From NCBI GenBank assembly GCA_001777655.1, contig MFER01000001.1, forward strand, positions 1 through 42,624: a stretch of DNA of 42,624 bases, in the 5' to 3' direction. A model generated the notes under the pieces. It was not told the origin of the DNA. It saw only the letters and a program-made list of their open reading frames with translations, and did not search any database. Shown one piece after another: positions 33,672-42,502 of the stretch (positions are counted from its first letter, which is position 1; each line of letters starts with the position of its first letter). This DNA is from Candidatus Doudnabacteria bacterium RIFCSPHIGHO2_02_FULL_43_13b. GTDB lineage: Bacteria; Patescibacteriota; Doudnabacteria; UBA920; O2-02-FULL-48-8. Both the position numbers and the translations under genes were made by a program.

Positions 33672-34715
33672 ATGAATAGAAAAATCATCATTATTAGCGC
33701 CATCGCGGGGTTGGGGGTAATCGCCGGACTTTTGTATTGGGCGATAAGCGTCCAGAAAGAATCCGAAAATCCCGCTTTTGTTCAACCGCAAATTAGAAAA
33801 GTTTTGGATGAAAAAACCATCTCTCCCATTCCTTCGTATGACAATTCCTCGATTTGGTATTTCAGCGAGGACGGCCGGCTGTTTAAGGTAAACATAGACG
33901 GATCGGGTTTGTCCGAATTTCCTCTGCCGGAATACAGTATTGACCTTAAAAAAGTTTTGTGGCCCAAAACCGGGACGGATTTTTTGGCCATCGGAATCCC
34001 GCCCATCCAAGGAGGGGTTCTTCCAGTGGAGAGTAAAAGTTATTATGACAGCGCGGATAAATCGTATGTTTATTTAAGACCAAATGTCCAAAGCATTGAC
34101 TGGTTACCCGACAGCCAAAGAGTGGTCTATATATGGAAACCAAGCGATGGTCAAAGCCCATCGCTGGTTGTCGCCGATGCCGACGGGAGCGGTTTTCGGA
34201 AAGTCAGCGACGTGTTTTGGCCGGATTTGGTGGTCAAAGCGTCTAATGATGGCCGCAGCGTGCTCCTGTATCGGTCGCAAATGCAAGGGGATACGAACAA
34301 AATTTATCTAGCTGATCTTGCCAGTGGAGGAATTTCGACCGCAGTGGAAAGTGGAATAAATTTAGGCGCGAGCTGGTTTTCTTCCGGCAGCCAATTTGTT
34401 TACGCGCAATTAAGCGATGCTATTTATTCGAAATTATATGTTTATGATTTAATCAGTAAAACTTCAAAAAGTTTAAATCTGACGACCAATTTGGATAAAA
34501 TCTTGATTGACCGCGACAATAAATTTATTTATGCGGCTGTTCCCAAAGTGGGAACAGGCAGCGATCAGTTTATCAAACTAGACTTAGGCAATCTAAAGCA
34601 GGAGATTTATTTTGACCCGCCAGACTATGTCAGCGCCAAGGATTTGATGATGGTCGGCAACACGCTTTATTTCGTCAATTCTCGCGATGGGAAGTTGTAT
34701 AGTATTATAAAATAA
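33672..34715 (+). CDS. Membrane-anchored beta-propeller (TolB/PD40-like) protein
   Basis: N-terminal TM (IIIISAIAGLGVIAGLLYWAI) then repeated WYFSEDGRLFKVNIDGSG / DWLPDSQRVVYIW / DLVVKASNDGRSVLLY / ASWFSSGSQFVYAQ blades. Confidence 0.65.
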   Translation: MNRKIIIISAIAGLGVIAGLLYWAISVQKESENPAFVQPQIRKVLDEKTISPIPSYDNSSIWYFSEDGRLFKVNIDGSGLSEFPLPEYSIDLKKVLWPKTGTDFLAIGIPPIQGGVLPVESKSYYDSADKSYVYLRPNVQSIDWLPDSQRVVYIWKPSDGQSPSLVVADADGSGFRKVSDVFWPDLVVKASNDGRSVLLYRSQMQGDTNKIYLADLASGGISTAVESGINLGASWFSSGSQFVYAQLSDAIYSKLYVYDLISKTSKSLNLTTNLDKILIDRDNKFIYAAVPKVGTGSDQFIKLDLGNLKQEIYFDPPDYVSAKDLMMVGNTLYFVNSRDGKLYSIIK

Positions 34716-34754
34716 GTCACTCGGCATAAGCTTCAAAACGACCGGTTCTTTTTA

Positions 34755-34786
34755 CTCCGACGCAAGGTCGGAGTTATTTTTGCCTC
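34755..34786. terminator. Bidirectional-looking terminator hairpin
   Basis: actccgac-gcaag-gtcggagt followed by tattttt (+), preceded by ctttttt-like sequence (aaaag on minus). Confidence 0.65.
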
Positions 34787-35008
34787 GCAAGAATAAAAAG
34801 AACCGCAGCTGGGTGTGACACTCGACCGCTGGAAACTGGTCGAATGTAACAACCCAAACTGCGGTGTCCTTGGCCGCACAGGCATCTGGACCGCCGTGTT
34901 GGTCAGCAGCGGGAGATTTTCTTGGAACCTGTGGCCTTGGACAAATGGAAACTGATCGGCTAAGGGATGGAACCCAACACCTTGCGCTTCTATCCATCTC
35001 TGAGCTTA

Positions 35009-35245
35009 TCAGCTTTTTGGCGGACTCTCGCCGTTCATGGCAGCCTTCAGCAGCCGCTTTGCCGATGCCCGTGCTTCGGCGTTGACATGACTGCATGGCA
35101 GAAACCGGCTGCTTCCTTCAGCCCCAAGCATCAACCCGGTTGAGGTGACTTTGTTGATGGTCACCCTTTGGCCGACTTGATACTCGAAAAAAGGGGTGGT
35201 GACGGTTGCGGGGACGGGTTTCGGGAGGGGAATCGCACGTGACAT
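35009..35245 (-). CDS. Small hypothetical protein
   Basis: 78 aa, GGAG upstream of ATG; coding-like sequence ending at 35009. Confidence 0.5.
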   Translation of the reverse strand: MSRAIPLPKPVPATVTTPFFEYQVGQRVTINKVTSTGLMLGAEGSSRFLPCSHVNAEARASAKRLLKAAMNGESPPKS

Positions 35246-35345
35246 GGGTAACTCCGATCGAATATTTCGTTGAGTCTTACGTGGGTGGAAGTTTCGGTTT
35301 TTCTGGTTTTTAAGGTGGGGGACGTATCATCGATGGTACCTCCGA

Positions 35346-35558
35346 TCAGCGTTCCGTTCGGTTCGGTTGCCTTGATAAGATCTTGGCAACCAATGGATCC
35401 CTGCCGAAAGCGACATTGATCCGCGACAACACTTCGGGCCTGATAACGCCTCTTTCCAACGCCCTGGTGGCGTGATGAGGCGTATGGATCCCAAGTGGCG
35501 CGAGGATCTCCATGGCTTCGCGGGCTTCCTGCCGACTGCCTATGCGCAACTTGCCCAT
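35346..35558 (-). CDS. Small hypothetical protein
   Basis: 70 aa, AAGGAGG ribosome-binding site about 10 nt upstream of ATG; MGKLRIGSRQEAREAMEILAPLGIHTPHHATRALERGVIRPEVLSRINVAFGRDP. Confidence 0.6.
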   Translation of the reverse strand: MGKLRIGSRQEAREAMEILAPLGIHTPHHATRALERGVIRPEVLSRINVAFGRDPLVAKILSRQPNRTER

Positions 35559-35616
35559 TTTGGCTTTTCCTCCTTGTGTTGTGGTTATTTTAAACTAACG
35601 AACTAATTTCGTCAAC

Positions 35617-37605
35617 CTATTCTAAATGCACCATTGGTTGTGAGTGCATTTTAAGTTTCAAAAGAGGATAAGAATTCAAACTCAGGTCAGGGTTTAGTAA
35701 TTCGTCCGCATATTGGCGCGATCGCTCGACCAAATCCAGATTGGTCAGGGTGGCGATTTTGAAATCATAGCCGGATTGCTTCGTGCCATATAAATCGCCA
35801 CTGCCTCGAATTTGCAAATCTTTCTCAGCCAAAGCAAAACCGTCGTTGCTTTCGGTCATTACTTTTAGTCTGGGGTTTTCCAGGGCTAGTGGGTCTGAAG
35901 AAAACAGAAAGCAGTAGGATTTGTAGGTACTGCGGCCGACTCGGCCGCGGAACTGATGCAGTTGGGCCAAGCCAAACCGTTCTGCGCCTTCAATCATCAT
36001 CACCGCGGCATTGGGCACATCAACCCCAACTTCGACCACGGATGTCGAAACCAAGATATTGATTTGGTTGTCTTTGAATTTTTGCATCACAGATTCTTTA
36101 TCTTGGGGTTTCAGTTTACCGTGGAGCAAGCCAACCTTAAATTGTGGAAAAATTTCTTCCGATAATTTTTTAAATTCAGTTGTCGCTGATTTAACTCCCA
36201 ACTTGTCACTCTCTTCGATCAACGGACAGATCACAAATGTTTGCCGGCCAGCCGTAATTTGTTTGGCGATAAATTCATAGGCCTTACTGCGATTTTCTTC
36301 GGCCACGATCCTCGTGATTATTCTTTGTCTGCCAGTAGGCAGTTCTTTGAGGCGAGACAAATCTAAATCGCCATACAGCGTTAAAGCCAGAGTCCGGGGG
36401 ATAGGAGTGGCGCTCATAGTCAAAAGATGAGCAGTGTTGGTTTGCTTGAGGAGCGAGCGTTGCTCAACTCCAAATCGGTGCTGTTCATCAATGACGATGA
36501 GGGAGAGATTTTTGAATTTAACAGCTCTTTCCAGTAAAGCGTGGGTGCCGAAGGTAACTTGGGCTGGTTTGGATTTGTTATTTGAGGTCCGCAGAGCAGT
36601 AGCAATTCCACTATTCTCAAAAAATTCTTTTAGATTGTCGTAGTGCTGCTTAGCCAAAACCTCGGTAGGAGCTAAAAAGGCGATTTGCAAACCGTTTTTC
36701 GCCGCCACATACATGCTTAAGGCGGCAATTATCGTTTTGCCGCTGCCCACATCTCCTTCTAACAATCGGTTGGCAGGGTAAGGTTTTTGAAAATCAGATA
36801 AGATTTCTTGCAACGCTTGTTTTTGACCTAAAGTTAGGGTAAAAGGCAACGAAGCAATTTTATCATTTAGCTGCTGAGGGACAGTCATCTTGATCCCGGT
36901 TTTTTCTTGTCTAGATTTTTTGTACTGGGCTACCCGCAGTTGAGTAAGGAAAATCTCATCGAAAGCCAGACGGGTTTGCGCTTGCTGCAGAGATGAATAG
37001 TCTTTGGGGAAATGAAAAGTTTTGACCGCCGCATCCTCAAAAAGCAATTTTTCTGCTTTTAAAATAAAAGAGGGTAAATGTTCAGGCAAATGGATTTTAT
37101 CCAGATAGGTTTTGATAATGCTGCGAAGCAGTTTTTGGGTTAGGTGGGCGGTGAGTGAATAAATTGGGACTAGCCTGGATGTATGTATTTGTTCTGCTTT
37201 GACTTGTTCGTAAACCGGGTTTTGTAATTGGAGTTTATTTTTGGCAACTGTCACTTTGCCGGAGAAAATGAATTCTTCATGGGGTTTTAAGACTTTGGAC
37301 AAAAAAGGCTGGTTGAACCAAACACAAAGGATACTGCCAGTATTATCTTCGACCAATGCATGCGTGAGAGTGAGTCGGCGAACTTTCGTGCGGAAACTTT
37401 TGATTTCTAAAATTTTTGCTTTGATGTTGGCGGTTTCACCTAATTTAAGTTCAGAAATGTTTACGAATTTTGACAAGTCACTGTGCGCGCGGGGAAAATA
37501 AAAAAGCAGATCTTCTAAAGTTGCGATCCCAAGATTTTTTAGCAACTTAGCTCGTGCCGGCCCAACTAAGTAGAGATTTTCGATTGGAGTAGATAAGTCG
37601 AACAT
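35617..37605 (-). CDS. recG: ATP-dependent DNA helicase RecG
   Basis: Wedge OB domain (ANIKAKILEIKSF...LCVWFNQPFL), LLEGDVGSGKTIIAALSMY, VIDEQHRFGVEQR, MSATPIPRTLALTLYGDLD, HGKLKPQDKE, IEGAERFGLAQLHQFRGRVGR. Confidence 0.97.
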   Translation of the reverse strand: MFDLSTPIENLYLVGPARAKLLKNLGIATLEDLLFYFPRAHSDLSKFVNISELKLGETANIKAKILEIKSFRTKVRRLTLTHALVEDNTGSILCVWFNQPFLSKVLKPHEEFIFSGKVTVAKNKLQLQNPVYEQVKAEQIHTSRLVPIYSLTAHLTQKLLRSIIKTYLDKIHLPEHLPSFILKAEKLLFEDAAVKTFHFPKDYSSLQQAQTRLAFDEIFLTQLRVAQYKKSRQEKTGIKMTVPQQLNDKIASLPFTLTLGQKQALQEILSDFQKPYPANRLLEGDVGSGKTIIAALSMYVAAKNGLQIAFLAPTEVLAKQHYDNLKEFFENSGIATALRTSNNKSKPAQVTFGTHALLERAVKFKNLSLIVIDEQHRFGVEQRSLLKQTNTAHLLTMSATPIPRTLALTLYGDLDLSRLKELPTGRQRIITRIVAEENRSKAYEFIAKQITAGRQTFVICPLIEESDKLGVKSATTEFKKLSEEIFPQFKVGLLHGKLKPQDKESVMQKFKDNQINILVSTSVVEVGVDVPNAAVMMIEGAERFGLAQLHQFRGRVGRSTYKSYCFLFSSDPLALENPRLKVMTESNDGFALAEKDLQIRGSGDLYGTKQSGYDFKIATLTNLDLVERSRQYADELLNPDLSLNSYPLLKLKMHSQPMVHLE

Positions 37606-37673
37606 AATAAAAAATCAAAATGCAAAAATCAAAATTCAAATTTTTTGATTTTTGACCTTTGACTTTTCCTGAT

Positions 37674-37748
37674 TGGTGCCCCCGCGAGGAATCGAACCTC
37701 GATTACAAGATCCGCAATCTTGCGTCCTATCCGTTGAACGACGAGGGC
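37674..37748 (-). tRNA. tRNA-Arg, anticodon GCG
   Basis: GCCCTCGTCGTTCAACGGATAGGACGCAAGATTGCGGATCTTGTAATCGAGGTTCGATTCCTCGCGGGGGCACCA folds as a cloverleaf; anticodon loop TTGCGGA; CCA encoded. Confidence 0.93.
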
Positions 37749-37752
37749 ATAA

Positions 37753-38244
37753 TCAAATTTTTAATTTTCTAGCTAGGGCATCTGTGACACTTTCTTCTCG
37801 TTCCAAATCTTCGATTAAGTATTTAGATAAAAGAACTTTTATCTCCAAGGGGTCCTGGTTTCCAAGTTCCACCGAAATTGTGCTATTAATATAAGCTGTC
37901 GTTTCGAAATTTAGAGTTTTTACTTCCGGTGGCTTATAAACAATCCAAAAAGTTTTTATAATTCTGTACGGATAGGCAGTGTGTCCGACCCGAATGTCGG
38001 TTCGCGTGATGTGATAAGTTATTTCCTCGGGCGACTGTCTGCTCAGCGCGAATACCGCGACAATCATTACGAGAAAAGTTATGATTGTGATAATACTTTG
38101 GCTGTATATCGCAAAGGTTAGTAACCCCAATGATACTATGGCAAAGACTGTATACCAGACAGTCGAGTGTTGATGTGCTTGGTGGGAGGGCGCTCTCCAT
38201 GTTAGGCTATCAGAAGATTTGTTTTTTTGTTCTTTGTTTGGCAT
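37753..38244 (-). CDS. Hypothetical protein with two TM helices (PH-like cytoplasmic part)
   Basis: VWYTVFAIVSLGLLTFAIYSQSIITIITFLVMIVAVFAL hairpin followed by ITYHITRTDIRVGHTAYPYRIIKTFWIVYKPPEVKTLNFET. Confidence 0.65.
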   Translation of the reverse strand: MPNKEQKNKSSDSLTWRAPSHQAHQHSTVWYTVFAIVSLGLLTFAIYSQSIITIITFLVMIVAVFALSRQSPEEITYHITRTDIRVGHTAYPYRIIKTFWIVYKPPEVKTLNFETTAYINSTISVELGNQDPLEIKVLLSKYLIEDLEREESVTDALARKLKI

Positions 38245-38576
38245 AAAATTTTACTTCATAATTTTGGCGGTACCTTTTGGACAAAATCCGAACCTTTTTT
38301 GAAGAAAATCCGGACTGCGAAATTTGACGCTCCGCTCCGCCGCCGCTCGCTGACGCTCGCCACCCCGCAAAAAAGTTTTCTTCACATTTTTTAATTTGCG
38401 CGCGCCGATTTTTTTCTTCTAAAAGGAAAAGAAAACTATTTTGCGGGGTTCTGCTCTTAACGAGCAGGACGGCGGGGCTGTCCGCTTTTTGTATTCGCTC
38501 GGGCGAGGCGGAATTCCCCCCACACCCCCCTTCCGCCTCGCCCTCGCTTGGGCTGGCGAATTTTTTGGCGAAGACT

Positions 38577-40076
38577 TTAAGAATTATCGGCGAAACTGAA
38601 ATCAATGTCCACTACGTCCCCATTGATAATGGTATCAACAACATCGTGTATTTTTTCTTTCAAAACTTTTACCTGTTCGTCTAATTGTAAAATACCCATT
38701 TTTTCATTCACCTGAAAATCTCGCTTCTCAATTGCCCCGAAATCGCCATTGCCAATCTTATAGTTAATGGGGACGTAGTAATATTTTGCTATTTCTTTTT
38801 GTTTCGCTTCAGAGAAGAATGGGATTTTTACTTCGGACCAATATTTCATCGCAAGGCTTCCACCTTGCCCACCAACAGAAATATAATCGAGAATACCAAG
38901 ATTGCGAAGATAACGCAAAAAACAACAGACAAAGGCACTTTCGATTTTGTTATGATCTTTTTTGTTTAGTACGATTCCGTGAATGTTGGTTAGCGTGCGT
39001 TGCTTAGGATTTGCAAACATCATACATTTGCCAACCGACCCCTCTGCCGAAAATATAATATCTCCTTCCGAGATAGCAGAAAGCTTTCGTGAATTACCGA
39101 GATACTCGTATTTTGTAACTGTCCCAAAATCAGACAGGTTAGTCGGTCTAACAAGAGTATAGAAATTTTCTTTTTTTTCTTCAGAATAAATACTATTTCC
39201 GATTGCCGAAACCTGAAGATTTTGCCCCCGCCCAATTTCAAAACCCCACTCTTCGATTGTCCCAACGCCCTTTGTGTAGTTTTTAATCGAGAACTGTTTT
39301 TTTGCATAATCTTCACAATAAAATCCTGCGTCAATTCTCGATGTTAAAAGTATTTGTCGTAAATCAGGAAATTGATATTTGAAATCTTTCTTGGTTTGAT
39401 TCGAAGAAATTTCTGTCTCGATGAGGGCAAATATTCGATTCTCATTCTCTTTGATCTTCTTTTCTTTATTGATTGTAATTCGCATAAGGGTTTCCAGATA
39501 TGTGATCACTTGATCAGAATTTTTTTGGTTTGGAAGTGGTATTAAACAATCAAGGAATAACTTTTTTGCGTGTAGAATCGTTGCTCCCCTTGAAACAAGA
39601 AAATTTAACTGTGTTCTAAAAAAATCGTGTTTCAAAAAAGCAAACAAATAATACTTGCCCTGATCAACCGGCAACTTATACAAACCGCCCGATAACATAT
39701 GGTCAGGATAGTTCTTATCTAAAATAACAGTTTCACCGATATTTGAATCCTTAGATATTATTAAATCGCCCTCTTTTAATTTGAGGTCAACAAATTTATT
39801 TGGCAGGATCGGAATAACGCTATCACCAGAAAAACTTAACAAAAAACTATCTTGTTGGAGGGCTTTATTTCTTATGAAGTATTTATAAGACTTCCGAAGA
39901 TAGGCGTCAGAACCAACCTCCTCACCATTTACTAAATCTCCTGCCAAAAAGTCTTGAACTGGCTTTGAGTCCTTGCCGCCCAAAATGACTTTTTTGTAAT
40001 TGTGGGGGGAGAAAGATGCTTTATTCTTCAGAACCTCGAAGATATTTACTTTTTGTGGAACATCAACGTAACGCAT
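38577..40076 (-). CDS. Restriction-modification specificity subunit S (HsdS-like)
   Basis: Two-TRD layout: LKLKEGDLIISKDSNIGETVIL... LVSRGATILHAKKLFLDCLIPLPN and AISEGDIIFSAEGSVGKCMMF... SVGGQGGSLAMKYWSEVKIPFFSEAKQKEIAKYY. Confidence 0.88.
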   Translation of the reverse strand: MRYVDVPQKVNIFEVLKNKASFSPHNYKKVILGGKDSKPVQDFLAGDLVNGEEVGSDAYLRKSYKYFIRNKALQQDSFLLSFSGDSVIPILPNKFVDLKLKEGDLIISKDSNIGETVILDKNYPDHMLSGGLYKLPVDQGKYYLFAFLKHDFFRTQLNFLVSRGATILHAKKLFLDCLIPLPNQKNSDQVITYLETLMRITINKEKKIKENENRIFALIETEISSNQTKKDFKYQFPDLRQILLTSRIDAGFYCEDYAKKQFSIKNYTKGVGTIEEWGFEIGRGQNLQVSAIGNSIYSEEKKENFYTLVRPTNLSDFGTVTKYEYLGNSRKLSAISEGDIIFSAEGSVGKCMMFANPKQRTLTNIHGIVLNKKDHNKIESAFVCCFLRYLRNLGILDYISVGGQGGSLAMKYWSEVKIPFFSEAKQKEIAKYYYVPINYKIGNGDFGAIEKRDFQVNEKMGILQLDEQVKVLKEKIHDVVDTIINGDVVDIDFSFADNS

Positions 40077-40077
40077 A

Positions 40078-42264
40078 TTATTTCAAGAATAATTTTTTCA
40101 CGAGTTCTTCTTGAGATAAAGTCCATTTCCTGAAATCTGACACCGTTTGCGTAAATTCTTCGTCAAGAACGGACTCGCCTTGTTCGTTAATAACAATCTC
40201 AAAACTTTTCTCGTCTATCTTATAAACAGGGTTAAAGAATTTGACTCTGTTGGAAGTTCTTACCTCATATCCAATTAGTTGAATATCTTTCACAAAAATC
40301 TCATAGCCATTCCTATTCAGCTTTTCCAATTCCTCGTCAGTCGGTTTATATGCGACGACGAGGGTGGTATTTACTCCTGTTTCCGCAAATATATTTGGCG
40401 GCAAATCAAACAGCCCAACAATTCGTACTTTGCTTGCCAGCCATTTACGCGCAATCTCCCAACGATCTATTGAAGCGATGGAATTAGACAATACAATACC
40501 TAACCTCCCATGAGTTTTGAGAATTCTGTATGCGTTTTCAAGAAAGAGTAGCCCCGGATCCATCCAATTTCCAGAGCGAGCAATATCCCAAAGCTCATAG
40601 AGTTCAACCATTGCTTTCTCACTCTCATTTTTCGGTTCAATTTTTCTATTCTCTCCAAAGGGCGGATTAGTCAAAACAACATCAAACTTCATTAATTTTG
40701 TTTCATCTACCCAGTTATCCCAATTGCCATTTTTATGGAGTTTCGCATCCAAAGATACAAGTTCCTTTTTCGTATTGAATTTGTAAAGCAACGAGCCTTT
40801 GTCGGCTTGATATTTTAGAGTTGCGTTGCCGTCGCCATTTAGGAGCATATTCAACTGGGCTAATTTTATCATTTGGTCATCATTATCAATTCCAAAAATA
40901 TTGTGGTCATCCAGCTTGCCTTTTGCATTTACGAAACTCATCGAAAGAAAGTCGGCAATACCAACCGTGGGGTCAATAATTGTTTCGCCCATCCCCGGAT
41001 TAACTATCTTTACCAAGAAATCAATAATTCTAAGTGGTGTAATAAATTGTGCTTTTTCTGCCTTTTTAAATTCATTAGCAAATTTATAGAAAACTAACTG
41101 GTATAAATCAGTGTCGGCCGACTTGATGAAACTATAATCTTGCAAGTTTTCAACGACAGAGCCGATGGCCCTAACATGACTTTCGTCTTGCCAGTTAATA
41201 GTTGCTGTGTCTACCTGTTTAAGGATAATGTTATATTTTTCAGCAGCATTATTGTAAAGTTCCCTGATTCGCTCAACGAAAGAGCGTACATTCTCATCGC
41301 TTAATCTGAAAAATTGTTTTTCTGCGTCAGTAATGAAGAAGCTCAAAACAGCTTTTTCTGGTTGTGTTTGATAAAATTTCAGATGTCTTTTGTCAGAAGT
41401 GGTTTTTTTATATTCTTCGCTCCGCTTCTCATCAAAAATTTTTAAAGCAAGCATTTCAATCAGAATTTCATAACCGCGAGGGTTATTACCAAGCCCAACC
41501 CTATCAAGGGTTTTTAGAATATTTGAAATAGCCTGATTGATCTGTGAACTTGCGGCTCCCGTAATTGGATCAAGATCATCAACTGTACGCTTACTCCTAT
41601 CAATCTCGAGCGTAGTATTGATTCTTTTTTGGAGAGCATCGAAGGAAGGAACGTAGGTATAACTGTCAGTTAGATCGAGAGAGAGTTGTGTTGTTGAGCT
41701 TTTGTCCCCTTTTTGGTTTTTTGATTCGTCATATCGCAAAACCGCACCGTTTTTTCTCTGGAAAATATAGAGCCTCTCACTATCGTAGTAAAAACCGAGG
41801 CAATAGTTACTCTCGGATTCTTTTAGCTCCGCTTTTACTTGCGAGGTGAAAACAGTCTTGATGTCTTTGCCGTCAGACTTTTTAAATTCGATCGTTCCAA
41901 TAAGATGCTGTCTTAACCACTCGACCGCATCATCGTCTTTTGATTTTCTCCACTTCTCATAAAAATCAATCCATTTCTTGTCATCAAAAATACAAGCGTC
42001 AATTTTTATCGGCGCGGAATTTTTATTCCCCTTTGGGAAATAAATTTCTGCGCCCAAGTAATCTTTTGAGTACAGACCGCTATGAGTCAGTGTAAAAATA
42101 AATTGCCATTTGTAATATTCTTCGCTTAGTTCTCCTTTTTTATTTTTCAGCGATATTTCTGTGAGATATTTACCATCAACAGGAACAAGTGAACGCTCCA
42201 AGATCAGCGTCTTTCTATATTTTGCATCAAATTCATTTTTTGCTTGTAAAAAAGTTTGGGCCAT
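40078..42264 (-). CDS. Fused nuclease-methyltransferase (N-terminal PD-(D/E)xK/HsdR_N-like plus HsdM-like N6-adenine methylase)
   Basis: N-terminus KIDACIFDDKKW...LIGTIEFKKSDG (D...ExK); FITPLRIIDFLVKIVNPGMGETIIDPTVGIADFLSMSF; FDVVLTNPPFGENRK (motif IV NPPF). Confidence 0.87.
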   Translation of the reverse strand: MAQTFLQAKNEFDAKYRKTLILERSLVPVDGKYLTEISLKNKKGELSEEYYKWQFIFTLTHSGLYSKDYLGAEIYFPKGNKNSAPIKIDACIFDDKKWIDFYEKWRKSKDDDAVEWLRQHLIGTIEFKKSDGKDIKTVFTSQVKAELKESESNYCLGFYYDSERLYIFQRKNGAVLRYDESKNQKGDKSSTTQLSLDLTDSYTYVPSFDALQKRINTTLEIDRSKRTVDDLDPITGAASSQINQAISNILKTLDRVGLGNNPRGYEILIEMLALKIFDEKRSEEYKKTTSDKRHLKFYQTQPEKAVLSFFITDAEKQFFRLSDENVRSFVERIRELYNNAAEKYNIILKQVDTATINWQDESHVRAIGSVVENLQDYSFIKSADTDLYQLVFYKFANEFKKAEKAQFITPLRIIDFLVKIVNPGMGETIIDPTVGIADFLSMSFVNAKGKLDDHNIFGIDNDDQMIKLAQLNMLLNGDGNATLKYQADKGSLLYKFNTKKELVSLDAKLHKNGNWDNWVDETKLMKFDVVLTNPPFGENRKIEPKNESEKAMVELYELWDIARSGNWMDPGLLFLENAYRILKTHGRLGIVLSNSIASIDRWEIARKWLASKVRIVGLFDLPPNIFAETGVNTTLVVAYKPTDEELEKLNRNGYEIFVKDIQLIGYEVRTSNRVKFFNPVYKIDEKSFEIVINEQGESVLDEEFTQTVSDFRKWTLSQEELVKKLFLK

Positions 42265-42267
42265 AAG

Positions 42268-42465
42268 CTATTTTGTGTTCAATAAATTATCCACAGTTAC
42301 ACCTAACGCTTTGGCTATCGCGTTCAATGTTTCTACGCGTGGATTTAGAGTTGCGCCGGACTCAATCTTGATAATCGTGTTATATGTAACTTCGGCGAGT
42401 TTAGAAAGCTTATCCTGCGAGATGCCCTTTTTCTTGCGATATTTTTTGATGTTTTGGGCAATCAT
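42268..42465 (-). CDS. XRE-family HTH regulator
   Basis: MIAQNIKKYRKKKGISQDKLSKLAEVTYNTIIKIESGATLNPRVETLNAIAKALGVTVDNLLNTK; immediately upstream of the methylase. Confidence 0.92.
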   Translation of the reverse strand: MIAQNIKKYRKKKGISQDKLSKLAEVTYNTIIKIESGATLNPRVETLNAIAKALGVTVDNLLNTK

Positions 42466-42484
42466 ATTAAAATGGTCGGTGTGG

Positions 42485-42502
42485 GTAGTAAATATTTACT
42501 AC
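42485..42502. promoter_or_regulatory. Candidate operator, perfect 18-bp palindrome
   Basis: GTAGTAAATATTTACTAC, 20 bp upstream of the XRE start, next to AT-rich promoter-like sequence. Confidence 0.55.

Noticed and set aside
34752-35096. Minus-strand 114-aa and plus-strand 73-aa (34864-35085) ORFs
   Set aside because: Mutually overlapping, no ribosome-binding site, Cys/Arg-rich out-of-frame composition; the 35009-35245 frame is better supported.
35325-35345. ATCGATGGTACCTCCGATC resembling the T-box core
   Set aside because: Only a short match; no Stem I, antiterminator bulge context or aaRS gene follows.
38210-38605. Minus-strand 131-aa ORF
   Set aside because: Spans hairpins and low-complexity C/G tracts, overlaps both neighbouring genes; peptide looks like translated non-coding repeat.
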